A stretch of DNA of 64,000 nt, taken from assembly GCA_036426205.1 (NCBI GenBank), contig WSYH01002426.1, positions 23,213 through 87,212 on the forward strand. Direction: 5' to 3'. A model generated the notes under the pieces. It did not search any database and was not told where the DNA came from. It was given only the letters and a program-made list of their open reading frames with translations. Positions 32,155-43,529 of the stretch are shown piece after piece (the first letter of the stretch is position 1; the number at the start of each line of letters is the position of its first letter). The stretch comes from Ascaphus truei. Its lineage: Eukaryota > Chordata > Amphibia > Anura > Ascaphidae. The position numbers were made by a program, and so were the translations under genes.

Positions 32155-33621
32155 CTATATATATATAATCAAATCAAGATATTCAATAAATGTTTTGCTG
32201 ATTGTATGGGTAAATTTCAAATTTAAATGATTAAAATTCAAGTTTAAAATAAATTGTTCCAGAGTTTGTTGGTCTCCCTGCCAGATTAAAATGATATCAT
32301 CAATGTAGCGCCGCCATAGAACAATGCCCTCCCCCAGCTTGCCGTTGGGCCACATCGTATGGTCCTCCCAAAATCCCATGAAGAGATTAGCATAGCTGGG
32401 GGCGAATTTTGTCCCCATGGCGGTGCCACATTTCTGAATATAAAAGTTATTTTCAAATAGAAAGAAATTCTTATCCAAAATAAAAGCAATACTATCCAAC
32501 AAAAATTGTATTTGTAAGTCATGTAGTTCTTGATCCTTTTTCATAAAGTATTTTATGGCTTCGCAACCTAAATTATGTGCGATTGATGTGTAGAGTGAGT
32601 ACACATCAATTGTTACCAAAAAATAATCTTCCTTCCATGTGAAACTTTCTAAAGTTTTTAGAATCTCAGTGGTATCTTTTACATAGAACTTCATGTCTTT
32701 TACACAACCTTGAAGAAAATTATCGATGTAAGCTGACAGATTTGATGTTAGCGAATTAATACCCGAGATGATCGGCCTACCAGGCGGATTTTTGAGGCAT
32801 TTATGAATTTTGGGTAGGATGTAAAATATCGGTATTTGTGGAGTTTTGTTATACAGGAATTTATATTCCTGTTCTGTCAGGATACCAGTATCTCTCCCTT
32901 TATCTAGGAGATTTTTTAATTCTACACTGAATGTATCTGTAGGATTTTTCTTCAAAACTCCATATGTATCACGGTCTCCCAACAGACGATTGGTTTCCAT
33001 AAGATAATCTTCTCTATTCATAATTACTGTCCCCCCACCTTTATCCGCCTGTTTGATTACTATATTGTTATTTTCAGTGATTTCTTCTAAAGCCTTCTTC
33101 TCATCTTTTGTCAGATTGTTTCTTATTTTAGATTTGTTGTGTTTTGAGAGGGTTTCAAAGTCTTTAACGATTAAATCATAAAATACCTCTAAATGTTTGC
33201 CCTTGTAATAAGTCGGGTAAAAAGTAGACTTACTTTTAAGTGTAGTATGCTTAAATTTACTTTGTTCTGTTTCATTTACCGGATTTAAATTTTTTAATCT
33301 AGATTCTACGTTATTACTTAGAAAGAATCTCTTTACAGTGAGTTTTCTGAGATATCGGTTTGCATCCAGAAACAGCTCAAAATTGTTAGGCCCTATTGTT
33401 GGAGCAAAGGATAATCCTTTGGAGATAAGATTAAGTTGTGGTGTAGTTAGTTTTAATGCACTTAAATTAAAGATACTGTTAGAGTCTTTACAGTTTTCCT
33501 TCTTTATTCTCTCCCTTATTCTTCTTCTCCCTCTTTTGCCTCTCTGATGTTTTCTCTTTTGTAGTGTGTCTTGTCTTCCCTCCTTTCCCCCGGAGGGGTA
33601 TAAGAGTTGGGTATCTCCCAA
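32155..33621 (-). pseudogene. Penelope-like reverse transcriptase domain
   Basis: 488 codons with the whole RT domain. Visible blocks in order: 'FNLSALKLTTPQLNLISKGL' (N-terminal RT block typical of PLE), 'VIKQADKGGGTVIM', 'IFYILPKIHKCLKNPPGRPI', 'FLVTIDVYSLYTSI' (first catalytic Asp), 'CGTAMGTKFAPSYANL', and 'WRRYIDDIILIWQGD' (catalytic YIDD). 'FIEYLDLII' ends the frame. It is telomerase-related RT that copies PLE RNA. The domain itself appears undamaged, but the junctions to the N-terminal region and to the nuclease are frameshifted, so the polyprotein is not continuous. Confidence 0.88.
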
Positions 33622-34844
33622 ACACTGAGGGTCTTGTCCATATCTAAAAAATCATCTGATCCATTAGCCCCAATGGGAGAGCTACTAGTCTTGTGTTGTC
33701 TATCAGATTGGTATCTATCTCTTTCTCTTTTTCTTTCTTCTCGTTCTCTTCTCATCTCTCTCTCTCTTCTTGCCTCCTTCTCTTTCTGATAGTCTTTATC
33801 TTTTTGTTCTTTTTCTCTCTGTTCTCTATGGAAAGCAAAATCTCTATCTCTTTGTAACTCTCTGTTCCTATGAATATCCCTTTCTCTAATGGTTTTTTCT
33901 CTTTGTTCTTTAGCTTTTGATTCTTTTTCTCTCTGTCTACTGTATCTCTCTCCCTCTGTCTCTCCTTCTCTCTACGTCTCTCTTCTTCTAGTCTAAATTC
34001 TCTATCTCTCTCTTTCTCTTTCCCTTTGATGGTCCATGTCTCTACGTCTATCTCTATCCTCAAAGATCTTCTTTTCTAATAACATTTTATTTTGCAAATG
34101 TGATGTTTCTTTTGCATATTTTGAATCAGAGTATCTTTGATCTTTGAATTCCCTTTGGGGAGGGTGTGATTTATTTTGTGACGGAGCATTCTCAATTTCT
34201 CTACGATATGATGTATTTGTATAGTAGGGTTTATCTAGTCTAGAATTAAAGTTACCATATCTATTCTCATATTTTCTTTCAGTTTGGTATTGATTTTTCT
34301 TTTTTTTCCAGTCTCGTTGTTCACCTCTCTGGTAATCCTCCTCGTCTCTTATGAATTTATTTGTTTTGTTAATGTATAGATCATTTTCCAATTTATCTAT
34401 TTTCTTTTTTAATTCTCGATCTTTTAATTTAAATTCTGCTGTGTCCTCTAAATGGGCCAGTTTTTCCTCAATGATTGTAACTTCCTCATCAATTCTTTTA
34501 ATATTCTTTTTGTGTTGATTTATCAATGCTAACATCAGATCAAATGAACATTTATCAATAATATCATACCATATTTTAACAAACTCCTCATCTTCTAAAT
34601 TTGATGATGGATTTTTAGAAAATCTCAGACCTCTTGGGATCCTATTGCATTTGATATATTTATTTAAAAAACTTAAATCTAACCATTTTTTTGTGTCTTT
34701 AATAAGTAATCTATCCAGTTTGTGAAATTCTTCTTCTAATAAATCATGTGAGACAGGTGTATGAGAAATATCTACATCGTGATAATTAAATTGTGACTTT
34801 CTAGATTGTCTTTTGGCAAAAATATTCAGTGAAGTGACATCCAT
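33516..34844 (-). pseudogene. PLE N-terminal region: coiled coil and Arg/Glu-rich tract
   Basis: The frame 34844-34002 starts MDVTSLNIFAKRQSRKSQ and has a charged coiled-coil stretch (EEVTIIEEKLAHLEDTAEF region) followed by a basic, Asn/Tyr-rich part. It runs into an extremely Arg/Glu-rich tract (34063-33516) that is open in shifting frames because the DNA is a CTCTCT-type simple repeat on the plus strand. Then it meets the RT frame. Such long N-terminal extensions occur in some PLEs; their function is unknown to me. Frameshifts in the simple repeat break it. Confidence 0.65.
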
Positions 34845-34921
34845 TGTGAATATAATTAGTAAAAAATGTGATCCCTAGAGGAAAAAAGGCAGCCACCAAA
34901 TCAATTGCAGAAAACAGAGTG

Positions 34922-34989
34922 AACCCAAGTGATTTGAATAGGCGCCAAAATTCCCCACAAATAAGAACAGATGTAAATTACAACATATA
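34922..34989. repeat. 68-bp direct repeat at the right edge of the PLE
   Basis: Second copy of the sequence at 27410-27477 (AATAAG versus AATAAT is the visible difference). About 15 bp further right the gypsy RNase H coding sequence resumes. Confidence 0.8.
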
Positions 34990-35002
34990 AACAATTATAG
35001 TA

Positions 35003-35965
35003 TTTTTTCAGGGCCTGGAAAGCAGTTTCACAGGCAGGAGTCCAGGTAATAAGCACAGGCAGTTGCTTCTTGGTCAGATCAGTCAGGGGTTTGGCCAGGG
35101 CGCTGTACTGTGGGACAAATTTCCTATAGTACCCTGCGGTGCCCAAAAATGCCATGACCTGTTTCTTGGTTTTTGGAACAGGCCACTCAACTATGGCTTC
35201 TACCTTGGCTGGCTCTGGTTTGAGTTGCCCTCCACCCACCCTGTGCCCTAAGTACAGGACTTCTGCCATCCCTACCATACACTTAGTGGGTTTTAAGGTA
35301 AGCCCAGCCTCCCTGATCCTACCCAGCACCGCAGACACATGTCCTATGTGGGATTCCCAGGATTTACTAAAGACAGCAATGTCATCTAAGTAAGCCCTGG
35401 CATAGCTCTGCATCCCTTCCAGTAACCTATTGACCAGGCATTGAAAGGTAGCCGGGGCAATCTTCATCCCAAATGGCATCACCAAGAACTCATAGAGGCC
35501 ACTCGGAGTGATGAATGCTGACTTCTCCCTAGCCTCCAGGGTCAGTGGGATTTGACAATAGCCTTTGCTCAAATCCATGGTGGTCAGATACTTTGCCCCC
35601 GCGAGTTCATCTAGTAACTCATCCATGCGGGGCATGGGGTAGGCATCTGACACCGTCCCAGCGTTGAGCAACCGGTAGTCCACACAAAACCTGGTGGTCT
35701 TGTCCTTTTTAGGAACTAGGACTACTGGGCTTGCCCAAGGGCTCTGGGACGGAGTAATTACCGCTAGGGTCAGCATCTCCTCAATCTCTCTCTCCATACT
35801 GGTGTTGACCTCTGCTGACACTCTATAAGCGTGCTTATGCAGAGGCTGCAGGTCCCCTGTGTGTACTGGGTGTTTTGTGAGATGGGTGGTCCCTGGCATG
35901 TCAGTGAAGAGGGCGCTAAACTGAGCTAGCATGTCCCTGGCTTCTCCCTTCTGCCTAGCACTCAA
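35003..35965 (-). pseudogene. Gmr1-like gypsy reverse transcriptase (RNase H truncated)
   Basis: RT blocks on the minus strand: 'ITPSQSPWASPVVLVPKKD', 'RFCVDYRLLNAGT', 'YLTTMDLSKGYCQIPL', 'FLVMPFGMKIAPATFQ', 'AYLDDIAVFS' (catalytic DD) and 'LGHRVGGGQLKPEP', then the connection 'FLGTAGYYRKFVPQYS' and the beginning of RNase H 'TWTPACETAFQALKK', after which PLE sequence takes over. RT copies the element RNA in the virus-like particle. RNase H is nearly all missing, so the element cannot complete replication. Lies downstream of integrase. Confidence 0.88.
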
Positions 35966-36061
35966 CTGTGCCCTATCTCTACCTGCTCTACAGTGTTTCC
36001 CTGCCTTGCCTCCCCCAGGAGATCAGGCAGAGCATTGCTCGCTGGATCTTCCAGCAGTGGG

Positions 36062-37315
36062 CTACAAGTTGGCCAGCACTGCTCCCATACTCGGTGCTCT
36101 GTACTCTTTCAACATGTTGATGTGGTATGTTTTGTGCCTCTCAGGCGCTACCTGTACAACATAGTTGCACTCATTCACCTTTCGGATAACCGAGTACGGT
36201 CCCGAACAGGCAGCCATCAGCTTGTTCTCCCGAGTTGGTTTGAGAACAAGCACCTGCTGTCCTGGGATGAATTCTCTGCTACGGGCCTGCTGGTCATACC
36301 ATCGCTTTTGCTTGGTCTGAGCAGCCCTGAGGTGGTCCTGGGCCACCCCCATGAGCATCTCTAACCGGTCTCTGAGATCTACTACATACTGGATCACTGA
36401 AGTATCAGTAGCAGTAGTCTCCCCTTCCCATCCCTCATGGAATAGGTCCAGAGGTCCACATACCCTGCGGCCATATAGTAGCTCGAAGGGGGAGAAGCCT
36501 GTAGATTCCTGCGGTACCTCTCGGTAGGCAAACAGCAAGTATTCTAAGAATCTCCCAGTCTTTCCCCTCCGCCTCTATAAAGGTCCGAAGCATCTGCTTC
36601 AGGGTAAATTAAACCTCTCCCATAATCCGTTAGTCTGGGGATGGTAAGGGGTAGTGCGCCGGTGCTGTACACCGCATGCATCCCAGAGACAATGTAACAG
36701 TTCACTCATGAACTGCGACACCTGATCGGTTAGGATCTCACTAGGGAAACCTACCCTAGAAAAAATGTTCAGCAAAGCTGCTGCCACTGTCTTGGCATCT
36801 ATGGTGCCAAGCGCTACCGCCTCAGGGTACCGGGTGGCAAAATCCACCACCGTGAGGATGTAGCACTTCCCTGACCTGCTAGGAATCATAAGGGGTCCTA
36901 TAAGATCCATCGCTACTTTCTGGAAGGGTTCCCCTATTATCGGTAGGGGTTTCAGGGGTGCCTTCACACGGTCGCCCGCCTTACCCACTCGCTGGCAGGC
37001 ATCACAAGAGCGGCATAAATTGCCCACATCTCGAGATGCCCCCGGCCAGTAGTAACGCTGTAATAACCGGGCTCGCGTTCTGTTGACCCCCTGATGTCCC
37101 GCTAATGGAATAGAGTGCGCTACCCGTAACAGTTGCTGTCGGTACCCCTGGGGCACTACTAGCTGTCGCTTACCGGTCAATCCCTCCTCTATCCCTGGGT
37201 TCCCTTCTTCTCTATACAGGAGTCCCTTATACCATAGGCAGTGCTCAGTGCCTTCCCCTGACTGAGATTCGGACACCCGAAGTCTCACGCCGGCCAGGGT
37301 AGGGTCTGTCTTCAC
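36062..37315 (-). pseudogene. Gmr1-like gypsy integrase
   Basis: Two open pieces, 37315-36599 and 36538-36062, separated by a short frameshifted gap. The first has the zinc-binding HHCC region ('HSIPLAGHQG', 'CRSCDACQ'), the first catalytic Asp in 'VAMDLIGPL', the second in 'ILTDQVSQFMS', and the Glu in 'PQTNGLWERF'. The second has 'LLFAYREVPQESTGFSPFEL' and the C-terminal region 'FIPGQQVLVLKPT' to 'HINMLKEY'. Integrase joins element DNA to the genome. It sits between protease and RT, the Gmr1 order. Some usual residues after the second Asp differ from the common TDQGTQF, suggesting decay. Confidence 0.85.
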
Positions 37316-37335
37316 TGCCTCCCTAAACTGGGCTC

Positions 37336-39279
37336 CTAATTCTGGCCACCCCCAGTCATGTCATTGTCCGGAGAATGGGGAAGGGTGCGGGGAAACAGTA
37401 AGTCAGTCTGTGGTTGCAACTGATCCTGGCTTACCTCCCTGGGCTCCTCTGTGCCCTCCGCTAACATTGGTCCCAAAGGCTGGGGGACTGGCGCCACCGC
37501 CATTGCCGCTGTCTGGCTCCAGGTAACCGCCGCCACTGCAGTGGGTTTGGGCACTCGGTCGTAGGTGCAGGTCATCGGTCCCAGATCGTTGCCAAGAAGA
37601 ACATCGCCATCCAAACCGGGTAAAACCCCCACCTCCCACACACCCTGGCCCTCCCCCCAATTCTTAAAGATGCGGGCCACCTGCAGGAAACGTGGCTCTC
37701 CGTCGGCCACAGTGATCTGCATCCCAGGGCCTGGGAGCAATTCCTCTGGCCGGACCATATCAGGTCGGACCAGGGTCACTGCGGCTCCTGAATCCAGCAA
37801 GCCGACTGCTAGACGGTCACCGACTGTGACCGGGGTAAGATATTTGCTCCGGCCGTCCGTCTGCTGCAGGTCTGCGCCGAGATGTCCTCCGCTCCTGGCT
37901 GTAGGCACCGATGAAACCGGGATAGGGGTGACATGGGACGTCTCGCTGGGAGTTGTTTCCATGACCAGTCCTGGTTCTTTGGTGGAAGCCACCCGCACGC
38001 TGGCTACCGGCTTCGCAGCTGGGGTGCGTTGCCCTCGATAGGGTCCGTTGGAACGCAGGGGTTCCGGGCAATCTGGTCTGAGGTGACCAGTGCTGTTGCA
38101 ATTGTAGCACTGGCGCTCATGCCGGAGCTCTCCCGCCTTCTGTGAACTGCTGCCCGTGGGCGGCTTTTGGGTCCACTGGGGGGTACTCACAGCTTTCTTG
38201 GCCGGCACCGGCACGGACGCCGCTTTGGCTGGTACCTTGGCGGTCATCTGGGACCGGCTGACCACATAGTCATCTGCCATCCTCGCCGCCTCGGTGTAGG
38301 TCTTGGGATTTTTATCATACACAAAAGGCCTCACCGCCGGCGGGCACTGCTGCATGAGCTGCTCCTGAAAGATGAGGTCCAGCAGGCATTGGTAAGTCCT
38401 GGCCTCAGAGCCCTCCACCCAGTGTAGCCCGTACAAAGCCAAGCGGGTCACATAAGTGACATAGGTCTCCTGAGGGTGCCTCTCCTCCAGCCGGAATTTA
38501 CCCCGGTAAGCTTCGGGGGTAAAACCGTGCTGAAATAGCAAAAGTTCTTTCAGGTGGTCATAGTCATCAGCAAACTCCTCTGTAAGTGCCATCAATGTCT
38601 GCTTAGCCAAGCCGGAGAGTAGCGGGTCCAAGCGTGCAACCCTATGCTCGGGAAGCACCTTGTACCACCGGCACTGCGTTTCAAAGTTCCTTAAAAACAT
38701 GTCGATCCGATCAGTGCCTTCCACGTACTTGGTGAGACTGTGCTTGTCCAGTTGGAGTTCATCTTTGCGGGTTTGGACCGGGGGGCAATAAGCGGGTCTG
38801 TTCACTGCCATTGAGATAAACTTTAGCCGCTCCTCCACTGTCCCTCGGTCTCCCCACGTTGTAATCAGTGCCAACATTTCAGGGGTAAACGGAATCGTGG
38901 CCGTAGCCATCAGTGCCCCTCTTGTCGCACTTGTCCCGGGAGGTGCACTTGTCCCCTCCCCGGGATCCTGCCGCTCCGGCACTGGGTTCAGTCCCTGATC
39001 TCCGGGCGGCTGTACAAGGGCAAGCTGAGTCGTATCCTGAGACTCTGCAAGCTCGGATTCATGTGTTGTGATTGCGGCAATCTTGTCCTCGACCTCCTGG
39101 TCCACATATTCCAGTCCATATGCACGGCACTTGTCTTTTAGCTGATTTCTAGTTTTCAGGTAATAGGCGTTCTCCGCTTCACTCATGGTTCTGGGTCGCA
39201 GCAGGTGAGGTGGTGTGACAACTTGCGTTACTTGTTGCACTAACGTGTGTTCAATATCTTTAGACCCAGGAACTCGCAA
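37336..39279 (-). CDS. Gmr1-like Gag-protease
   Basis: Open frame of 647 codons; the likely start is MSEAENAYY (31 codons in, near 39186), just after the leader. Visible: a SCAN-like capsid domain ('MFLRNFETQCRWYKVLPEHR' to 'FQHGFTPEAYRGKF'), a CCHC knuckle 'CYNCNSTGHLRPDC', and a retropepsin motif 'VGLLDSGAAVTLV' with a second part 'DGDVLLGNDLG'. The capsid is the relative of vertebrate SCAN domains, known to derive from Gmr1-like gag. Gag forms the particle and protease matures it. The frame looks intact. It ends just before integrase (20 bp). Confidence 0.85.
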   Translation of the reverse strand: MRVPGSKDIEHTLVQQVTQVVTPPHLLRPRTMSEAENAYYLKTRNQLKDKCRAYGLEYVDQEVEDKIAAITTHESELAESQDTTQLALVQPPGDQGLNPVPERQDPGEGTSAPPGTSATRGALMATATIPFTPEMLALITTWGDRGTVEERLKFISMAVNRPAYCPPVQTRKDELQLDKHSLTKYVEGTDRIDMFLRNFETQCRWYKVLPEHRVARLDPLLSGLAKQTLMALTEEFADDYDHLKELLLFQHGFTPEAYRGKFRLEERHPQETYVTYVTRLALYGLHWVEGSEARTYQCLLDLIFQEQLMQQCPPAVRPFVYDKNPKTYTEAARMADDYVVSRSQMTAKVPAKAASVPVPAKKAVSTPQWTQKPPTGSSSQKAGELRHERQCYNCNSTGHLRPDCPEPLRSNGPYRGQRTPAAKPVASVRVASTKEPGLVMETTPSETSHVTPIPVSSVPTARSGGHLGADLQQTDGRSKYLTPVTVGDRLAVGLLDSGAAVTLVRPDMVRPEELLPGPGMQITVADGEPRFLQVARIFKNWGEGQGVWEVGVLPGLDGDVLLGNDLGPMTCTYDRVPKPTAVAAVTWSQTAAMAVAPVPQPLGPMLAEGTEEPREVSQDQLQPQTDLLFPRTLPHSPDNDMTGGGQN

Positions 39280-39377
39280 TTACCATCGAGTTCCCACTAT
39301 ATTACAGTATCCCGCAGAACACTAGTAATACAGGTCCAGTTCAGTCCCGCTGCTGCCACCAGTTAAGTTTAATAGCC
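39280..39377 (-). promoter_or_regulatory. Leader and primer-binding-site-like sequence
   Basis: Between the 5' LTR and gag, minus strand TGGTGGCAGCAGCGGGAC (39345-39362) starts with TGG as a tRNA 3'-CCA complement would and resembles the TTTGGTGGCAGCAG sites of many vertebrate gypsy elements. The primer tRNA is not identified. Confidence 0.55.
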
Positions 39378-41377
39378 TGTGACGATAGCCTGCCACAGGT
39401 ATTAAAGGGTTAACACAAATCACTGGGTTGAACTGGGACGAGTCTTAGATATAATAAAGTATATTTATTCCTTTGGATAGGTGGACACACGAATAATACA
39501 GTAACAAACAAGAAGTACACTTACTTTGGGGTTGGGGAATGAGAAGTATATAGCATAGCAATTCTCTCGCAATCAGGTAGCATTCAGATGATAAATTGAA
39601 GACAAAGGATACAGGGGAACAACAGTTTATAAACCTTTTGTGCCCTATCCTTAACATTGAGTACCGTGGATTGGTTTTCAATTACCTCTAGCCAGTCGTT
39701 AACGTGGGAACACAATTTGACTCATGCCCCCTGCTAGTGGGTACATGCGCAGTAGAGCTCTGGGGTCTCATTTCTATAACCCCTCCTCTACCTCAGGGAT
39801 GCCAGCTAGTCTACCAATTTGTGATTCTGACAGGATATTCTTTGTTTGTGAGGTGTGAAATGGAACACTTTGAAGACTGCTCTGGTTTGAGTAATCTCTG
39901 CCCTCATGCAAACAGTGGAGGTGACAAAATCCTTTGAAACATACTCAAGTCCTAGACATTGGGTCGCCTTTCTGGCCATATGCTACCTTGGTATGCAAAG
40001 GAATTTCCTCTGTGTTTTACCCATACCTTGAAATACAGTATGTTGGATAAAACATGAACATATCAAAATATCCGGTTCCTTTGGGTCCAGCAGGTCCAAA
40101 CTTCCCAGTTCTCAATGCCAGAACTGGGACACCCTATGGTCCAATTTGCGACTTGCTACGACCTGGGGAATTGGAGATACACAAATACACTTAAAACCGT
40201 TTCACATTTTAATACACAAAACTCCGCTGTAAATTAAATCACGTTTTTTCACTAAATCCCCATTGAAAACAACGGGTTCCGCCGCCATAGACTTTCAATG
40301 GCAAACCGCCGCCATTGGCGGCTATGGGAATCCCCACCATAGACTTTCAACGGGGCGATGCCGCCGTTGAAGTCAATGGGGTTTTTCCGCCGTAGCCGGT
40401 CAATGGGGTTTGGCCGCCATTGAAGTCTATGGGAGAAATCCCGAACTTTCAAGGGGGTCCATACTCCGTCGGGTTGGTCCAAGCGGGTCAAGGATGGTTC
40501 TGCAGCGATGCCGGAGCAGTGGCTACAGATACCCCAAACCCTGATCCGCTGGGCCCTCCGGAACTGGAGCTAGGGATTACCAAATTTCAGCATTTGACAC
40601 TTAGCCGTTTTCCTGAGCTGTTTCTGCCGCCGCCATTGGAACCTATGGCGCGGCCCACTCTTCTCGGTTCGACCCGTATCGGGGGTCCAGGATACGGGGA
40701 CCCGGTTGTGGTCGAGTGGGGGGAGGTCTAGGAACTAGGGACAGAAAGAATTTTATTTCTAGGGGCCCTAGAACTGTTTATTCTCACGCCACTTTTCGTT
40801 GAACTTGACTTGTAAGTGATCAAAGCTCTCCTATTGAAATTGTATCCGCTTTGCGGTTAAGTGGTTTGGACGGCAGCCAACTCGTTCCTGGAAAGCTCTC
40901 TCGAGGATTTCTCCATTGAAGTCAATGAGCCTATTGACTTTCAAAGGGAAACCGCCGCTCTCCCTCTCGGACGCCATCTGCTGGTCTTCTCAGGAACAGG
41001 ACTCAACCGCAAGATTCGCCATTGAAAGACAAAGAGTTCCAATGGCGGCCTATGGGAGCCTGCAAAATGGTGCCTAAAAAGGCGGGAAAGTTAAACAAAG
41101 GTCTATAATCACTATACAACTATTAACCCTTGTACTCCCGGATGGATCCCAGTGTGTGTGTGATGCAGACACTGATTAACCAGATGTTACAATAAAACAG
41201 GGGGAACAGGGGAATATACTCCCTGTGTACATATACACATGTACATGTCATAACAGGAGTTAAATCACAGTTCTGGGTCTCAGCCCAGTTAACCCCTTGT
41301 CTCCCTGGTGAGGTCAGGGGATGGCCAAATGGGGTGTAACCCCTTTAATTCCGGGCCACCCCCTTTCTCCCTCTACA
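39378..41377 (-). repeat. 5' LTR of the Gmr1-like element (~2 kb)
   Basis: Complete LTR. Minus-strand start TGTAGAGGGAGAAAGG and end CGTCACA. A striking internal part (about 40250-40440, and 26440-26620 in the other LTR) is a run of short inverted repeats of the type CCATAGACTTTCAATGG / CCATTGAAGTCTATGG interspersed with GCCGCCATTG words. The right ~120 bp, missing in the 3' LTR, are also found at the end of the related LTR at 61080-61198. Confidence 0.85.
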
Positions 41378-41500
41378 GTAACCATGTATTATTTGTTTTA
41401 CTCTGTGCCCAGGACATACTTGAAAACGAGAGGTAACTCTCAATGTATTACTTCCTGGTAAAATATTTGATAAATTAATAAATAAAAATAAATCAAATCC
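41378..41500 (+). mobile_element. 3' tail of the CR1/Rex-like LINE
   Basis: 'CCCAGGACATACTTGAAAAC' and 'CTCTCAATGTATTACTTCC' followed by short ATAAAT repeats form a LINE 3' end. It fits as the continuation of the LINE ending at 25564 on the other side of the gypsy insertion (pre-insertion junction ...ACTTG|TAACCATG). Confidence 0.6.
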
Positions 41501-41509
41501 TAATGTCTC

Positions 41510-41690
41510 TGTACACTTTCCCTACCTACCAATTAGATTGTAAGCTCCTCAGTGCAGGGACTTCTCTTCCTTAATGTTACTTTTATGTCTGGATCACCTA
41601 TTCCATGACCTCTTACCTTTACCATTTGCTAATGACGTGCACCACTCCTGTGAAGCGCTATGCATATTAATGGCGTTATATACATAAAAA
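41510..41690 (+). mobile_element. L2/SINE-type 3' tail fragment
   Basis: 'TTAGATTGTAAGCTCCTCAG' , 'GCAGGGACTTCTCTTCC', 'GTGAAGCGCTATGCATATTA' and 'GGCGTTATATACATAAA' are the ordered landmarks of the widespread L2-like LINE or SINE tail of vertebrates. No body remains. Confidence 0.65.
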
Positions 41691-43529
41691 CATACAATAC
41701 AATATATAATTCAAACAATGCTTGTGAGCTTTTACCCGCATTTTTAAACACAAAATATTCCCAAACATATCCTAATCCCATAGAAATAAAATTGAAATGT
41801 GTTTTTACTGGTTACACACAATACAGAACACACAATACAAAAACTTCTCTCATACACAGCCAAACAACATCACAAAAATAACGAACAAATAAAAGAAAAA
41901 CATTTCTCCCCTATTACCAAACAATTTCATCCTGCAACTAAATTAATAAAAGTTCCCTTCTCTTTCTTTCTTCTCATAAATAACCTGAATTTATGACTAC
42001 TCTGATGCTCCAGAGCGTTTGAGTTAACTTTCGTATTTTGGCACATTCCTCGCGTGGAGAAAAAGTTGGGGGCACGATCTGTGCTGCTGCTGCAATTCTG
42101 ATTCTCTTTCTTGCATACATTTGACTTCATTGTGAGCAAATAATATTCATGTTTTTGTAAGTACTTGCAAGTTTTTGGATGGTGATTTGTGTATACGTGA
42201 TACTTAGCATGGTTTATCTTTCACACAGGTAATCATTCAGGAAAAATTCATTAGGGTATCAAATCCACCTGGCAACTCTCCATTAAGGGCGCAACAATTT
42301 TACTTGCCGGCACCGAAACTTGAGTTTATATCAGGAAATGATTTATAACCACTTATTGCTTGTGGGGAAATGGAAGGAAAAGCTGATACGTTTACACCTG
42401 ATTTCTGCTGCGTCCGCCAGCTGGTCACGCCATGCTTGACTTTAGCCACAAAAACTTCATAAAATCCAAAGATTTATACTGCCACAGACACACAGGGATC
42501 ACTGAAAGTTAGAAGGTTCCACTATGAGCCCTTGCGTTCGCATTCTTACGAATAAGAAAACTGGTGCGGCTGCCCATAGGTTCACGCTTCCTTCCATAGT
42601 AATTTATTGCAAACAAACTTTTTTCATTGGGGTCACATGTTTTTCACTGGGACTTCCATGTGTATTTTCACTTGAACTTGCATGTGTATTTTCACTTGAA
42701 CAATAAAACATATTTATATTGTCTCTTCTTGTTCTCTGTATCCATTCTTTATTATTTTTGTCTGCAGATACACAACCCCTAACGGCAAATTTTGAGAACT
42801 TTGGTTTCCCATTATTCTCCTGTTACAGTAATCACATTTAATTGACCTGTACAATACTCCTGATACAATAATCAGCGCAAGCTGATTACGTACAACTCTT
42901 TTGGCATGTTATTGTTCTGAATTATGCAAATAAGGACCTGTCACGAGACTGTTCCCCAATCATATTTTTTCACCATAACCATACCCAAGAAAACACTTGA
43001 ATTACTACAGCGGGTCAAACCCAGTCCTGATAAACTTTATACTTTTATAACATGGATACAGATAAGACCTTCTAAACAGATATCCATAAATAAACTCACT
43101 TGGTATGTTAATGACAAAACAGAGCAAATGTACAATCAGGGACCCTTCCTGCTCAGACAACAAAAAATATTTACCACAACGCAGGACGGTCTGAAACAAT
43201 TCCCTAAGCATACAAACACTCACCTTCATCACCAAAACACCAAAACTTTTAACGGGACTCTCACCTTAATCCAAATAAAACTTAACAACTATAACACTTT
43301 AAAATGGATACAGAAACAGACAAATAAACTTATTTGAAACTTCTAGGTAAACCCGTCAACCCAGATTGAGACACCCTTCAAAACACATCTCTCTACTCAC
43401 CACTCAAAACAACTTTTTAAACTCAGGCTTTCCTCAAAAAGATGCCTTTTACCTTGATTCTTATGAGCGCTCAGATTTGAGTGACCGAGGAGTGTTTTTT
43501 TCAGGTGCTCAGCTTCCGGTATATTTGGG
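41691..43529. other. Unrecognised, mostly AT-rich
   Basis: Contains a plus-strand frame of 137 codons at 42924-43337 (Thr, Gln, Lys-rich, no domain I recognise) and a direct repeat of CATGTGTATTTTCACTTGAA at 42658-42707. If the LTR at 43550-43944 belongs to a retroviral-type element, its internal part on the minus strand would have to be here, but I recognise no gag or pol in it. Confidence 0.35.

Larger units (their letters stand above)
27411..34990 (-). mobile_element. Rearranged Penelope-like element nested in the gypsy element
   Basis: From right to left on the minus strand: a long N-terminal region (34844-33516), RT (33621-32155), GIY-YIG region (32065-31319, C-terminus lost), terminal-repeat-like sequence with hairpins (31318-30340), a solo LTR (29505-30333), a second GIY-YIG C-terminus (29298-28990), then 3' terminal sequence with a hammerhead motif (28165-28207) and the left direct repeat. 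Two PLE segments are therefore joined. The interruption points share a 15-bp word (see findings). The surrounding gypsy LTR and RNase H are truncated at its edges. Confidence 0.75.
25565..41377 (-). mobile_element. Gmr1-like Ty3/gypsy retrotransposon with nested PLE
   Basis: Two copies of a long terminal repeat, 25565-27410 (3' LTR, truncated by the PLE) and 39378-41377 (5' LTR), flank gag-protease (39279-37336), integrase (37315-36062) and RT (35965-35005), all on the minus strand. Integrase before RT is the reverse of most Ty3/gypsy elements and is the defining order of the Gmr1-like group. The LTR ends fit TG...CA (minus strand TGTAGAGGGAG... to ...CGTCACA). The flanks suggest a GTAAC duplication, with the left copy reduced to GAAC. 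The 3' part of RNase H and the PPT are missing where the PLE sits. Confidence 0.85.

Noticed and set aside
33516..34063. SR/RED-type splicing-factor gene
   Set aside because: The Arg/Glu-rich frames come from a CT-rich simple repeat within the N-terminal part of a PLE frame.
37565..38145. Plus-strand frames across the gypsy gag-protease
   Set aside because: Antisense shadows of the Gag-protease coding sequence.
42924..43337. 137-codon frame as a possible retroviral gene
   Set aside because: No recognisable motif, and it is on the opposite strand to the neighbouring LTR.
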